This document shows positions 27,692-36,276 of a stretch of DNA of 64,000 bases, piece by piece. This stretch comes from Mesobacillus subterraneus. GTDB taxonomy: Bacteria > Bacillota > Bacilli > Bacillales > Cytobacillaceae. The number at the start of each line of letters is the position of its first letter. Position 1 is the stretch's first letter. The DNA is taken from assembly GCF_023715485.1 (NCBI RefSeq), contig NZ_JAMBOF010000001.1, positions 186,001 through 250,000 on the forward strand, written 5' to 3'. A program made the translations under genes and the position numbers. The notes beneath the pieces were generated by a model. It searched no databases. It was not told where the DNA came from and saw only the letters and a program-made list of their open reading frames with translations.

Positions 27692-28975
27692 ATGAAAGAG
27701 AAATCCTATCAAACCAACCACCGCAGAATAGCAACAGCCCTTTCGATCATTCCAGGGCTTGGACAGCTATACAACAAACAATATTTAAAAGGAATCGCTT
27801 TTCTCATTTTAACAGGTGCATTTTTCGGTGTGTTTGCCGACTTGCTAAACATGGGATTATGGGGTCTGTTCACTTTGGGAGAACAAACACCCAGAGACCA
27901 CTCGATCTTCTTGCTGGTTGAAGGAATCCTTGCAGTCATCGTCTTGATTTTTGGAATCGGTTTCTATCTCTTCAACCTAAATGATGCATACAAGAACGGC
28001 TTAAAGAGAGATTCAGGAGAACGCATCAGCACCGTTAAGGAGCAATACAATAACCTGATCGACAATGGATTCCCATATTTGATCATGTCACCGGGTTTCC
28101 TCTTGCTTATTTTCGTTGTAGTGTTTCCAATCATATTTGTAGTCTTGCTCGCATTTACGAACTACGACCTTTACCATTCTCCTCCTGCGAAGCTGGTAGA
28201 CTGGGTGGGCCTTAAAAACTTCTTCGACCTGTTCCAATTGGAATCTTGGCGTCAAACATTCTTCTCGGTCTTATCATGGACAATTATCTGGACTTTCGTT
28301 GCTACTACTTTCCAGGTTGCGCTTGGAATGTTCCTGGCAATCCTCGTGAACCAGAAGGATGTAAAAGGAAAAGCACTCATCCGTACAGTGTTCATTCTTC
28401 CTTGGGCTGTCCCGGCATTCGTTTCAATCCTGGTTTTCGCTGGTATGTTCAATGAATCATTTGGTGCGATCAATCGTGACATCCTTGGCTTTTTCGGCAT
28501 TGATCCGATTCCTTGGATGACAGAAGCTATGTATACGAAAATTGCGTTGATTTTAATTCAGACTTGGCTTGGATTCCCATTCATTTTCGCGATGACTACT
28601 GGTGTCCTGCAATCCATTCCGGAAGAATTGTATGAAGCAGCCACTGTGGACGGCGCAACTAATTTCCAAAAGTTCAAGAATATCACTTTGCCGCTCGTGC
28701 TTTTTGCAACAGCGCCAATTTTGATTACGCAATATACTTTCAACTTCAACAACTTTAATATCATTTATCTATTTAATGGCGGAGGACCTGCAGTTCCAGG
28801 TGCTAACGCTGGTGGAACAGATATCCTGATTTCCTGGATTTACAGCCTCACCATGACATCTGCACAATATTCTAAAGCTGCTGCTATCACAATGCTGTTA
28901 TCACTGATCGTAATTGGTGTAGCTTTATGGCAGTTCAAGAGAACGAAATCATTCCAAGAAGAGGATATGATGTGA
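27692..28975 (+). CDS. mdxF: Maltodextrin ABC transporter permease MdxF (MalF type)
   Basis: A 427-residue inner-membrane permease with about eight membrane segments. An N-terminal extra region (GLGQLYNKQYLKGIAFL, ~15-100) precedes the standard permease core, as in Bacillus MdxF. The EAA loop that docks the ATPase is EELYEAATVDGATNFQKFKNITLPL. It pairs with MdxG (one base between stop and next start region) and MdxE. No ATPase gene is in the locus; in Bacillus the shared MsmX serves several sugar importers, and that is inferred here. Confidence 0.93.
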   Translation: MKEKSYQTNHRRIATALSIIPGLGQLYNKQYLKGIAFLILTGAFFGVFADLLNMGLWGLFTLGEQTPRDHSIFLLVEGILAVIVLIFGIGFYLFNLNDAYKNGLKRDSGERISTVKEQYNNLIDNGFPYLIMSPGFLLLIFVVVFPIIFVVLLAFTNYDLYHSPPAKLVDWVGLKNFFDLFQLESWRQTFFSVLSWTIIWTFVATTFQVALGMFLAILVNQKDVKGKALIRTVFILPWAVPAFVSILVFAGMFNESFGAINRDILGFFGIDPIPWMTEAMYTKIALILIQTWLGFPFIFAMTTGVLQSIPEELYEAATVDGATNFQKFKNITLPLVLFATAPILITQYTFNFNNFNIIYLFNGGGPAVPGANAGGTDILISWIYSLTMTSAQYSKAAAITMLLSLIVIGVALWQFKRTKSFQEEDMM

Positions 28976-28976
28976 T

Positions 28977-29819
28977 ATGAGTATAAAAAGACAGAAGTAT
29001 ATCAGACTGACACTGACTTATCTTGTGATTTTGGCAATGTTTGCGATCATTATCTATCCGCTCCTATGGATTGTTGGTTCTTCTTTCAATCCAGGGCAGA
29101 GTCTTTCCGGGTCGAACATCATCCCTAAAAATGCGACTCTGGCACACTATAAGGAGCTCTTCGATTTAGATAGAAGCAACTATTTATACTGGTACTGGAA
29201 CTCACTTAAGGTAAGTGTGCTGACAATGATCTTCACAGTCATCCTTGTCAGCTTGACTGCTTACTCATTTTCCCGCTACCGTTTTGTTGGACGAAAAAAT
29301 AGCTTGATGACTTTCTTGATCCTGCAGATGATTCCAAACTTTGCAGCATTGATTGCAATATTCATTCTTGCCTTGCTTACAGGTTTATTGGATTCTCATT
29401 TTGGTTTGATCCTTGTATATGTTGGAGGAGCTATACCGATGAATACCTGGCTGATGAAGGGATATCTGGATACAATTCCGAAAGAGCTTGATGAATCAGC
29501 TAAAATGGACGGTGCGGGGCACCTGAGGATCTTCTTCCAAATCGTTATGCCGCTTGCGACACCAATCATTGCCGTAATCGCATTGTTCTCTTTCATTGCT
29601 CCATTTGGAGACTTTATCTTGGCAACTGTGCTGTTAAGGACTGAAAGTAAATATACTTTAGCGGTTGGATTATATGATATGGTAGCAAAACAATTTGGAG
29701 CAGAATTTACAACATTCGCTGCAGGTGCTGTTCTCATTGCAGTTCCTATCGCGATCTTGTTCCTGTCATTCCAAAAATACTTTGTATCTGGTTTGACGGC
29801 TGGTGGAACAAAAGGATAA
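28977..29819 (+). CDS. mdxG: Maltodextrin ABC transporter permease MdxG (MalG type)
   Basis: A 280-residue permease with six predicted membrane segments and the EAA loop KELDESAKMDGAGHLRIF. It is encoded directly after mdxF (intergenic distance one base, its ATG overlapping the mdxF TGATATG), so the two are co-translated and form the membrane channel of the importer. A perfect 14-bp hairpin follows before the amylase gene. Confidence 0.94.
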   Translation: MSIKRQKYIRLTLTYLVILAMFAIIIYPLLWIVGSSFNPGQSLSGSNIIPKNATLAHYKELFDLDRSNYLYWYWNSLKVSVLTMIFTVILVSLTAYSFSRYRFVGRKNSLMTFLILQMIPNFAALIAIFILALLTGLLDSHFGLILVYVGGAIPMNTWLMKGYLDTIPKELDESAKMDGAGHLRIFFQIVMPLATPIIAVIALFSFIAPFGDFILATVLLRTESKYTLAVGLYDMVAKQFGAEFTTFAAGAVLIAVPIAILFLSFQKYFVSGLTAGGTKG

Positions 29820-29838
29820 TCTATTAGGGCAAACACTT

Positions 29839-29869
29839 TTAAGCAAAGGCCATATTGGCCTTTGCTTAA
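29839..29869 (+). terminator. Perfect 14-bp hairpin between mdxG and the amylase gene
   Basis: TTAAGCAAAGGCCA and its exact complement enclose a three-base loop. There is no T-run, so it is more likely an RNA-processing or mRNA-stabilising structure within the operon than an efficient terminator. Confidence 0.5.
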
Positions 29870-29888
29870 ATTATGAGGAGGAGCGGAG

Positions 29889-31424
29889 ATGAAAAAAAGA
29901 CTCATCTTCATCTTGATTCCGTTTCTTCTTTTTTACGCCCTCCCTGTAGGAGCTGTTGAAAAAGAAGGACGCAATTGGCAGGATGAAACAATCTATTTTT
30001 TAATGGTGGACCGTTTTAACAACGGTGATAATAGCAATGATTTCAAGGTGGATGTGAATGATCCGAAGGCTTACCATGGCGGAGATTTCCAGGGGATCAT
30101 CGATGAACTGGACTATATTAAGGATATGGGGTTTACCGCAATCTGGCTTACTCCTATTTTTGATAATGTAGAGAAAGGCTATCATGGCTATTGGATCAAT
30201 GATTTCTATAATACCGAAGAGCATTTTGGAAGCGTTGACAAATTCAAAGAGCTTGTGAAGGAAGCACATAAGCGTGACATCAAGATTATCCTGGATTTTG
30301 TCGTCAACCATGTTGCCCCAGAAAATGAATGGGTTAATGATCCTGCTAAAAAGGATTGGTTCCATGAGAAGCAGGACATTATCGACTGGAATAATCAGGA
30401 TCAGCTTGAGAACAACTGGCTGTATGGCTTGCCAGATCTCGCCCAGGAAAATCCTGAAACGAGAAAATATCTTCTTGATAATGCTAAATGGTGGATAGAA
30501 GAGACAGATATTGACGGCTACAGGCTCGATACAGTCCGGCATGTACCTGTTGATTTTTGGTCGGAGTTTTCCAAAGAAGTGAAAACCGTCAAAAAGGATT
30601 TTTATTTGATCGGCGAGGTGTGGTCAAATGATCCGAATTATATCGCGGAGTATGACAAGGCTGGAATAGACGGTTTCGTCGACTATCCGCTGAATGACCA
30701 TTTACGCACAGCTTTTGCCAAGCCTGACCAGACTTTGGACTGGCTTTTTACGACAGCTAAAAGAAACGAAGCGATCTATGAAGATCCTGAACTGATGGGG
30801 AACTTCATGGACAATCATGATACTGTCCGTTTCACAAGGGATGCGGTCCAGAATCGTCAGCACCCGGGAACGAGATGGAAGCTTGCCCTGACTTATTTAT
30901 ATACTGCACCTGGGATTCCAATCGTATATTATGGCAGCGAAATTGCCATGGATGGCGGGGAGGACCCCGATAATCGCAGGCAGATGAGTTTCCGGGCAGA
31001 CAAAGAATTGATCGATTATATCACGAAAATTGGCGAGCTTCGCAATGACCTGCCGTCTTTGACTCGTGGAGACCTGGAAGTCCTTTACGAAAAGGAAGGC
31101 ATGGCCGTGTTCAAACGAACTTATAAGGATGAAACAGCGGTCATTGCAATCAATAATACATCCAACACACAAAATATCACATTAACTTCAGAGCAGCTTG
31201 AAGAGGATAAAGAATTAAGAGGCTTGCTTGCCAATGACCTTGTCAGAAGCAGCAATGGCGAATACAACCTTGCGATTGATCGTGAGGAATCGGAGATCTA
31301 TGTCCTTGCAGATAAGACTGGATTGAATATTCCGTACCTACTCGCAATGACTGCTGTATATGCTGCTTTCTTTGGTTTCATCTTTATTCTTGTAAGAAAA
31401 GCGAAAAAGAGAAAGAACTCCTAG
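29889..31424 (+). CDS. Exported, membrane-anchored alpha-amylase (GH13)
   Basis: A 511-residue GH13 enzyme with an N-terminal signal peptide (MKKRLIFILIPFLLFYALPVGA) and a C-terminal membrane segment (YLLAMTAVYAAFFGFIFILV) followed by a basic tail, so the catalytic domain should face outward while tethered to the cell. Motifs: LDFVVNHVAP, GYRLDTVRHV (nucleophile Asp), IGEVWSND (acid/base Glu), FMDNHDTVRF (third Asp). It would cut starch or long maltodextrins into pieces for MdxEFG. GAGGAGG precedes the ATG. Exact product range is not visible. Confidence 0.92.
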   Translation: MKKRLIFILIPFLLFYALPVGAVEKEGRNWQDETIYFLMVDRFNNGDNSNDFKVDVNDPKAYHGGDFQGIIDELDYIKDMGFTAIWLTPIFDNVEKGYHGYWINDFYNTEEHFGSVDKFKELVKEAHKRDIKIILDFVVNHVAPENEWVNDPAKKDWFHEKQDIIDWNNQDQLENNWLYGLPDLAQENPETRKYLLDNAKWWIEETDIDGYRLDTVRHVPVDFWSEFSKEVKTVKKDFYLIGEVWSNDPNYIAEYDKAGIDGFVDYPLNDHLRTAFAKPDQTLDWLFTTAKRNEAIYEDPELMGNFMDNHDTVRFTRDAVQNRQHPGTRWKLALTYLYTAPGIPIVYYGSEIAMDGGEDPDNRRQMSFRADKELIDYITKIGELRNDLPSLTRGDLEVLYEKEGMAVFKRTYKDETAVIAINNTSNTQNITLTSEQLEEDKELRGLLANDLVRSSNGEYNLAIDREESEIYVLADKTGLNIPYLLAMTAVYAAFFGFIFILVRKAKKRKNS

Positions 31425-31444
31425 AGCAAGGAGGTTCATGTATT

Positions 31445-33805
31445 ATGTTGGAAGATACTAGCTTTGCGATCCACCCTGGGCAAAAAAAGGATGATCGAAA
31501 TGACGAGTTCCATGATATCGGCAATGCCCATACTATAAGGCATACGGATAATGAAATCTTTGTTTCCACCGATTCTGGGGAGCTCGCAGTGCGATTTTAC
31601 CGAAAAGATATTGTTCGCTTTGTTTATAATCCATTTAAAAAGGTAAGCATTGGCAGCAGTCCGGCCCTGGAGTTGACTCCGGAAAAAGTAGAAATGAAGG
31701 TTAGTGAAGATGGCGATTCGATCCTGGCTGAGACTCACGCTTTATCTATTAAGATTGCTAAAACACCAATCAGGATTTCAGTTGCCGATGCTCATGGCCG
31801 TGAGCTGCTAAATCAAGGAGTCAAGGGTATCGGGTTTAAGTATAATGGTGAAGTGATTTGTCATAACACTATGGAAACAGATGACCACTTTTATGGCTTT
31901 GGCGAAAAAACAGGCTATCTGGATAAGCGCGGCGAAAAAATGACGATGTGGAATACGGACGTTTATGCTCCCCATAATCCTGAAACGGATGCCCTCTATC
32001 AATCGGTTCCCTATTTTATGGTATTGAGGAATGGGGAAGCGCACGGAGTCTATTTCGATAATACCTTTAAATCGAGCTTTGACTTCCGGACGGAACCAGA
32101 TACTTATTCATTTGGTGCTGAAGGCGGTCAGGTTGATTTTTACGTAATGGCGGGACCTGGGCCTAAAGAAGTGCTTGAACAGTACACAGCGTTGACGGGA
32201 AGGGCTCCTATTCCGCCAAAGTGGGCAATTGGTTACCATCAGTCGCGCTACAGCTATGAATCTGAACAAGAAGTCAGAGAGTTGGCAGCGATATTCAAAG
32301 AAAAGAATATCCCGCTTGATGCCATTTACCTGGATATTCATTATATGGACGAGTACAGGGTTTTCACCTTCGATCGTGATGGATTTCCCGATCCGGAAAA
32401 ATTGGTCAGAGATTTGAAGGAACAGGGCATTCGTCTCATTCCAATTGTCGATCCAGGTGTGAAAGAGGATCCCGATTATTCAATTTATCAGGAAGGCATC
32501 CAAGGTGATCATTTCTGTAAATACATTGAAGGGAATATTTACTTTGGGGATGTCTGGCCAGGAAATAGTGCATTTCCTGACTTTACTGATAAAAAGGTCC
32601 GTGAGTGGTGGGGAGAAAAACACCAATATTATTCTGACCTTGGAATTGAAGGTATTTGGAATGACATGAATGAACCGGCTGTTTTTAATGAGTCGAAAAC
32701 GATGGACTTGAAGGTCATGCATCGGAATGACGGACAACCCAAAACCCATCGGGAGCTCCACAACGTGTACGGCTTGCTGATGGGGGATGCCACTTATAAT
32801 GGCATGAAAAAGCAGCTTAACGGAAAAAGGCCATTTTTGCTGACAAGGTCCGGTTTTGCAGGTGTACAGAAGTATGCTGCAGTTTGGACTGGAGATAATC
32901 GCAGTTTCTGGGAACACCTTCAATTATCGCTGCCAATGGTGATGAATCTTGGTTTGTCAGGTATTCCTTTTGCCGGCCCTGATGTTGGAGGCTTTGCCCA
33001 CGATGCGAACGGCGAGCTGCTGGCTAGATGGACTCAGGTGGGTGCTTTCACTCCATATTTCCGAAACCACAGTGCAATTGGCACTTTACGACAGGAGCCA
33101 TGGTCATTCGGCAAAAAATATGAAGAAATTATTAAAAAGTATATTGAGCTGCGTTACCAGTGGCTGCCACAGTTATATACTTTATTTGCAGAAGCATATC
33201 AATCCGGAACGCCTGTATTGAGGCCGTTGATGCTTGAGTATCCGAATGATAAAAACACGCAAAACCTTAATGACCAGTTCATGATCGGTGATAATGTTAT
33301 TGTCGCACCTATTATGCAGCCTTCAGTTGAACACCGCGTGGTTTACCTTCCGGAAGGCGACTGGGTCGATTACTGGACAGATGAGGTCTTTGCTGGCGGC
33401 ATGCACCATCTGGTAAAAGCTCCGCTTGAAGTTTTGCCTGTTTTTATAAAACAAGGCACAGCGGTTTCACTTTCTGAAGTTAGACATTCTTCTGAAGCAG
33501 CAGACAACAAGCGGTATTTGCATGTTTACTACAAAGAAAACAGCAAAACGAACTTTAAAATGTATGATGATGATGGAAAAACGTTTGGTTATGAAATCGG
33601 GGAATACTGCCAGAAAAGCTTCGATATTGAAGTTGCCAACGGCGAAGTTTCAATAGCAGTTACTGTTGAGGGGGACTTCAAACCAGCCTGGCGGGAAATC
33701 GATGTCGTCATTCATGGAGCACCAGAACTTACCAACGTTGTTGTCAATGGGGAAATAAAGAAGGCAGAAAAAAATACGGAAAAAACCTGTACAATTCATT
33801 TATAA
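31445..33805 (+). CDS. Alpha-glucosidase, GH31 family
   Basis: A 786-residue cytoplasmic GH31 enzyme that releases glucose from the non-reducing end of maltodextrins. An N-terminal beta-sandwich (~1-240) has HFYGFGEKTGYLDKRGE; the barrel contains WNDMNEPAVF with the nucleophile Asp and WTGDNRSFWE with the acid/base Asp, then FRNHSAIGT; C-terminal beta domains follow. It begins 20 bases after the amylase stop with AAGGAGG upstream, so it is in the mdx operon. No signal peptide, in agreement with action on imported sugars. Some GH31 members are xylosidases; context favours the glucosidase. Confidence 0.93.
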   Translation: MLEDTSFAIHPGQKKDDRNDEFHDIGNAHTIRHTDNEIFVSTDSGELAVRFYRKDIVRFVYNPFKKVSIGSSPALELTPEKVEMKVSEDGDSILAETHALSIKIAKTPIRISVADAHGRELLNQGVKGIGFKYNGEVICHNTMETDDHFYGFGEKTGYLDKRGEKMTMWNTDVYAPHNPETDALYQSVPYFMVLRNGEAHGVYFDNTFKSSFDFRTEPDTYSFGAEGGQVDFYVMAGPGPKEVLEQYTALTGRAPIPPKWAIGYHQSRYSYESEQEVRELAAIFKEKNIPLDAIYLDIHYMDEYRVFTFDRDGFPDPEKLVRDLKEQGIRLIPIVDPGVKEDPDYSIYQEGIQGDHFCKYIEGNIYFGDVWPGNSAFPDFTDKKVREWWGEKHQYYSDLGIEGIWNDMNEPAVFNESKTMDLKVMHRNDGQPKTHRELHNVYGLLMGDATYNGMKKQLNGKRPFLLTRSGFAGVQKYAAVWTGDNRSFWEHLQLSLPMVMNLGLSGIPFAGPDVGGFAHDANGELLARWTQVGAFTPYFRNHSAIGTLRQEPWSFGKKYEEIIKKYIELRYQWLPQLYTLFAEAYQSGTPVLRPLMLEYPNDKNTQNLNDQFMIGDNVIVAPIMQPSVEHRVVYLPEGDWVDYWTDEVFAGGMHHLVKAPLEVLPVFIKQGTAVSLSEVRHSSEAADNKRYLHVYYKENSKTNFKMYDDDGKTFGYEIGEYCQKSFDIEVANGEVSIAVTVEGDFKPAWREIDVVIHGAPELTNVVVNGEIKKAEKNTEKTCTIHL

Positions 33806-33846
33806 TATAGATAAGGAATTTTTTCTGGCAAGAGGGAGGGGAACTT

Positions 33847-34890
33847 ATGGCTGTCACAATCAAAGATGTTGCAAAGGTAGCAAATGTCGCGCCTTCAACT
33901 GTCTCGCGTGTAATCGCCAACAGTCCTAGAATCAGCGAAAAAACGAAAGAAAGAGTCAGGGAGGTTATGGACCAGCTTGGGTATCACCCAAACTTTATTG
34001 CCAGAAGCCTTGCAAGCCAATCTACACGGGCAATTGGGCTTGTTATGCCAAGTTCCACCGATGTAGTTTTCCAAAACCCGTTCTTTCCAACAGTATTGAC
34101 GGGCTTGAGCGAAGGAGCCCATGCTAAGCAGTATGCACTCCATATGACAACCGGCAAGACCGAAGATGAAATCTTCGACGGCGTTGTCGCAATGGTCCAG
34201 GGCGGAAGAGTGGATGGCGTGATCCTTTTGTATTCAAAGGTAGAAGACAGGGTCATTGCCTACCTGAAGGAAAGAGATTTTCCATTTGTGGTAATTGGCA
34301 AGCCTTTCAAAGATGATGAAAATACAAGCTATGTCGATAACGACAATTTTAAGGCTGGTAAAGAAGTAACTGAGCATCTAATTCAGCTGGGCCATGATAG
34401 AATCGGATTCATTGGTGGAAACCTGGATTTGGTCGTGACAGTAGAACGTCTGCTTGGTTATGAAAAAGCATTGCGGAATTCAGGAATCAAGCTTGTGGAT
34501 GATTATATTGTCAATGACGAATTCCTCCGTGAGAGCGGGCAGGATGCAGTAAAGGAATTGCTCTCTCTTGAGAGGCCTCCGACCGCGATGGTAGTTGCCG
34601 ATGACCTTATGGCTCTCGGTGTTTTGAATAAACTAGATGAAATGGGAATCTCTGTTCCTGACGATATTTCCATTGTCAGTTTCAATAATGTCTTAATCGC
34701 TGAGATGGCAAGGCCGCCGCTGACATCAGTTGATATCAATATCTTTGAGCTTGGATTCCAGGCTGCCAAAAGCCTGATTCAAAAGATCGAAAATCCTGAG
34801 GAACCGATCAAAAGAATCATCGTTCCATTCAAGATCGTTCCAAGATTTTCGTGCGGTGAACCGAAGGACCATAAACACGCTCTAGTATAA
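33847..34890 (+). CDS. mdxR: LacI-family regulator of the maltodextrin locus
   Basis: A 347-residue LacI/GalR repressor: N-terminal helix-turn-helix VAKVANVAPSTVSRVI, hinge YHPNFIARSLAS, and a periplasmic-binding-like effector domain with IGLVMPSS, GGRVDGVILL and RPPLTSVDI. It is the last gene of the mdx operon and is expected to bind the CAAACGTTTG palindromes at 26015 and 27506 in the absence of maltose or maltodextrin. GGGAGGGG precedes the ATG. The name is by context; activation rather than repression cannot be excluded. Confidence 0.88.
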   Translation: MAVTIKDVAKVANVAPSTVSRVIANSPRISEKTKERVREVMDQLGYHPNFIARSLASQSTRAIGLVMPSSTDVVFQNPFFPTVLTGLSEGAHAKQYALHMTTGKTEDEIFDGVVAMVQGGRVDGVILLYSKVEDRVIAYLKERDFPFVVIGKPFKDDENTSYVDNDNFKAGKEVTEHLIQLGHDRIGFIGGNLDLVVTVERLLGYEKALRNSGIKLVDDYIVNDEFLRESGQDAVKELLSLERPPTAMVVADDLMALGVLNKLDEMGISVPDDISIVSFNNVLIAEMARPPLTSVDINIFELGFQAAKSLIQKIENPEEPIKRIIVPFKIVPRFSCGEPKDHKHALV

Positions 34891-34895
34891 ATACG

Positions 34896-34927
34896 AAAAA
34901 AGCAAAGCAGCGATGCTTTGCTTTTTT
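34896..34927. terminator. mdx operon terminator (bidirectional)
   Basis: AAAAAAGCAAAGCA (34896-34909) and TGCTTTGCTTTTTT (34914-34927) form a perfect 14-bp stem between mdxR and the convergent SDR gene. Confidence 0.92.
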
Positions 34928-34936
34928 GATTGGAAT

Positions 34937-35803
34937 TTACCCATTAACGATTGTGCCGCCGTTGACATGGATTGTCTGACCGCTGACGTAGGTTGAATCG
35001 TCACTTGCGAGATAGACATATGCAGGTGCAAGTTCGAAAGGTTGCCCTGCACGTCCCATTGGCGCGTTCGTACCAAACTTCGCTACCTCCTCAGCAGAGA
35101 AGGTGGAAGGAATGAGCGGTGTCCAGATAGGCCCCGGAGCGACGCTATTCACTCGAATGCCCTGTGATGCCAGTGACATGGCAAGGGAACGCGTAAACGT
35201 GACAATTGCTCCTTTGGTAGCCGAGTAGTCAATCAATGTCTCATGGCCCTTATATGCCGTAATGGAGGACGTATTGATGATCGAGCTTCCTTTCTTAAGA
35301 TATGGAAGGACTGCCTTCGTTAAATGGAACATCGAGAAAATATTTGTGCGGAATGTTTTCTCAAGCTGGTCTGCAGAAATGTCGAGCAAGCTCTTCTGAG
35401 GATGCTGCTCTGCAGCATTATTGACCAGGATATCAATCTTCCCAAATTCATCTAGCGTTTTCTTTGCAGCCTCCGCGCAGAATTCTTCACTGCCAACATC
35501 TCCGGCAATCAAAAGACATTTCCGGCCTTCCGCTTCAATCAGCTCTTTTGTCGTTTGAGCATCGCTGTTCTCTTCGAGATATACGATGGCTACGTCAGCG
35601 CCTTCTTTTGCGAAATAAATTGCGGCAGACTTCCCGATACCGCTGTCGCCACCGGTAATTAAAGCAACTTTTCCGTCTAATTTTCCAGACCCTTTATAGT
35701 TTTCATCAACCGATTTAGGTTCAGGTTTCATTTCTGGTTCAGTTCCTGGCTGGTGGTCCTGATGCTGGGGCGGAAAGCCCTGTTTTTTATTTTCATTTGG
35801 CAT
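34937..35803 (-). CDS. SDR family oxidoreductase (general stress protein 39-like)
   Basis: A 288-residue short-chain dehydrogenase/reductase. After a ~40-residue Pro/Glu/Gln-rich extension comes the NAD(P)-binding TGGDSGIGKS, then NNAAEQHP, the catalytic Ser in INTSSITAYKG, YSATKGAIV with the YxxxK pair, and GPIWTPLIPS. The extended N-terminus and these motifs match the YdaD/YhdF group of Bacillus, made in stress. Substrate unknown. The ATG at 35803 has AGGAG 11 bases upstream. A tandem-repeat array lies just upstream of its promoter region. Confidence 0.9.
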   Translation of the reverse strand: MPNENKKQGFPPQHQDHQPGTEPEMKPEPKSVDENYKGSGKLDGKVALITGGDSGIGKSAAIYFAKEGADVAIVYLEENSDAQTTKELIEAEGRKCLLIAGDVGSEEFCAEAAKKTLDEFGKIDILVNNAAEQHPQKSLLDISADQLEKTFRTNIFSMFHLTKAVLPYLKKGSSIINTSSITAYKGHETLIDYSATKGAIVTFTRSLAMSLASQGIRVNSVAPGPIWTPLIPSTFSAEEVAKFGTNAPMGRAGQPFELAPAYVYLASDDSTYVSGQTIHVNGGTIVNG

Positions 35804-35938
35804 GTTTTAATTCACTCCTGATATTTTGATTCGACATTTATTAAATTCCTTTAAAAACCATAGAAAAAACATGGAAAATCCTTCATTTGATTAAAAAGGC
35901 TATTTATCAAGTGAAAAATAGAAACGGTAATGAGCATT

Positions 35939-36220
35939 GCATTGCCCGAAATGCGATCGAGAGCCGCGAAACGGTAAAAGGAAAGGGCCTGCATTGCCCG
36001 AAATGCGATCGAGAGCCGCGAAACGGTAAAAGGAAAAGGTCTGCATTGCCCGAAATGTGTTCGAAAGCCGCGAAACGGTAAAAGGAAAAGGTCTGCATTG
36101 CCCGAAATGTGTTCGAAAGCCGCGAAACGGTAAAAGGAAAGGGCCTGCATTGCCCGAAATGCATTCGAGAGCCGCGAAACGGTAAAAGGAAGTATCCTGC
36201 AACCCGAAATGCATTCGATG
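35939..36220. repeat. Tandem repeat array 1: five 52-bp units plus a partial
   Basis: Units begin at 35939, 35991, 36043, 36095 and 36147 with GCATTGCCCGAAATG, exactly 52 bases apart; a truncated sixth begins at 36199. Each contains GCATT-GCCCGA-AATGC (a small dyad), AGCCGCGAAACGGT and AAAAGGAA. Units differ at a few linked positions (CGATCGAG/TGTTCGAA/CATTCGAG and GGGCCT/AGGTCT), giving a mosaic. The array is non-coding (52 is not a multiple of three) and fills the gap between the CoA-disulfide reductase terminator and the SDR gene. Confidence 0.97.
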
Positions 36221-36246
36221 AAATCCTTTTATAATCCATAGAAAAA

Positions 36247-36270
36247 AGCGGCCTCCATATGGAAGCCGCT
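36247..36270 (-). terminator. Terminator of the CoA-disulfide reductase gene
   Basis: On the minus strand AGCGGCTTCCATATGGAGGCCGCT-type dyad (arms AGCGGC/GCCGCT plus TCCATATGGA) is followed by TTTTTTC. Confidence 0.85.
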
Positions 36271-36276
36271 GATGTG

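Noticed and set aside
35851-36239. Open frames of about 64-110 codons on both strands through array 1
   Set aside because: They exist because the 52-bp unit lacks stops in several frames; the peptides are frame-rotated translations of the repeat with no ribosome site.
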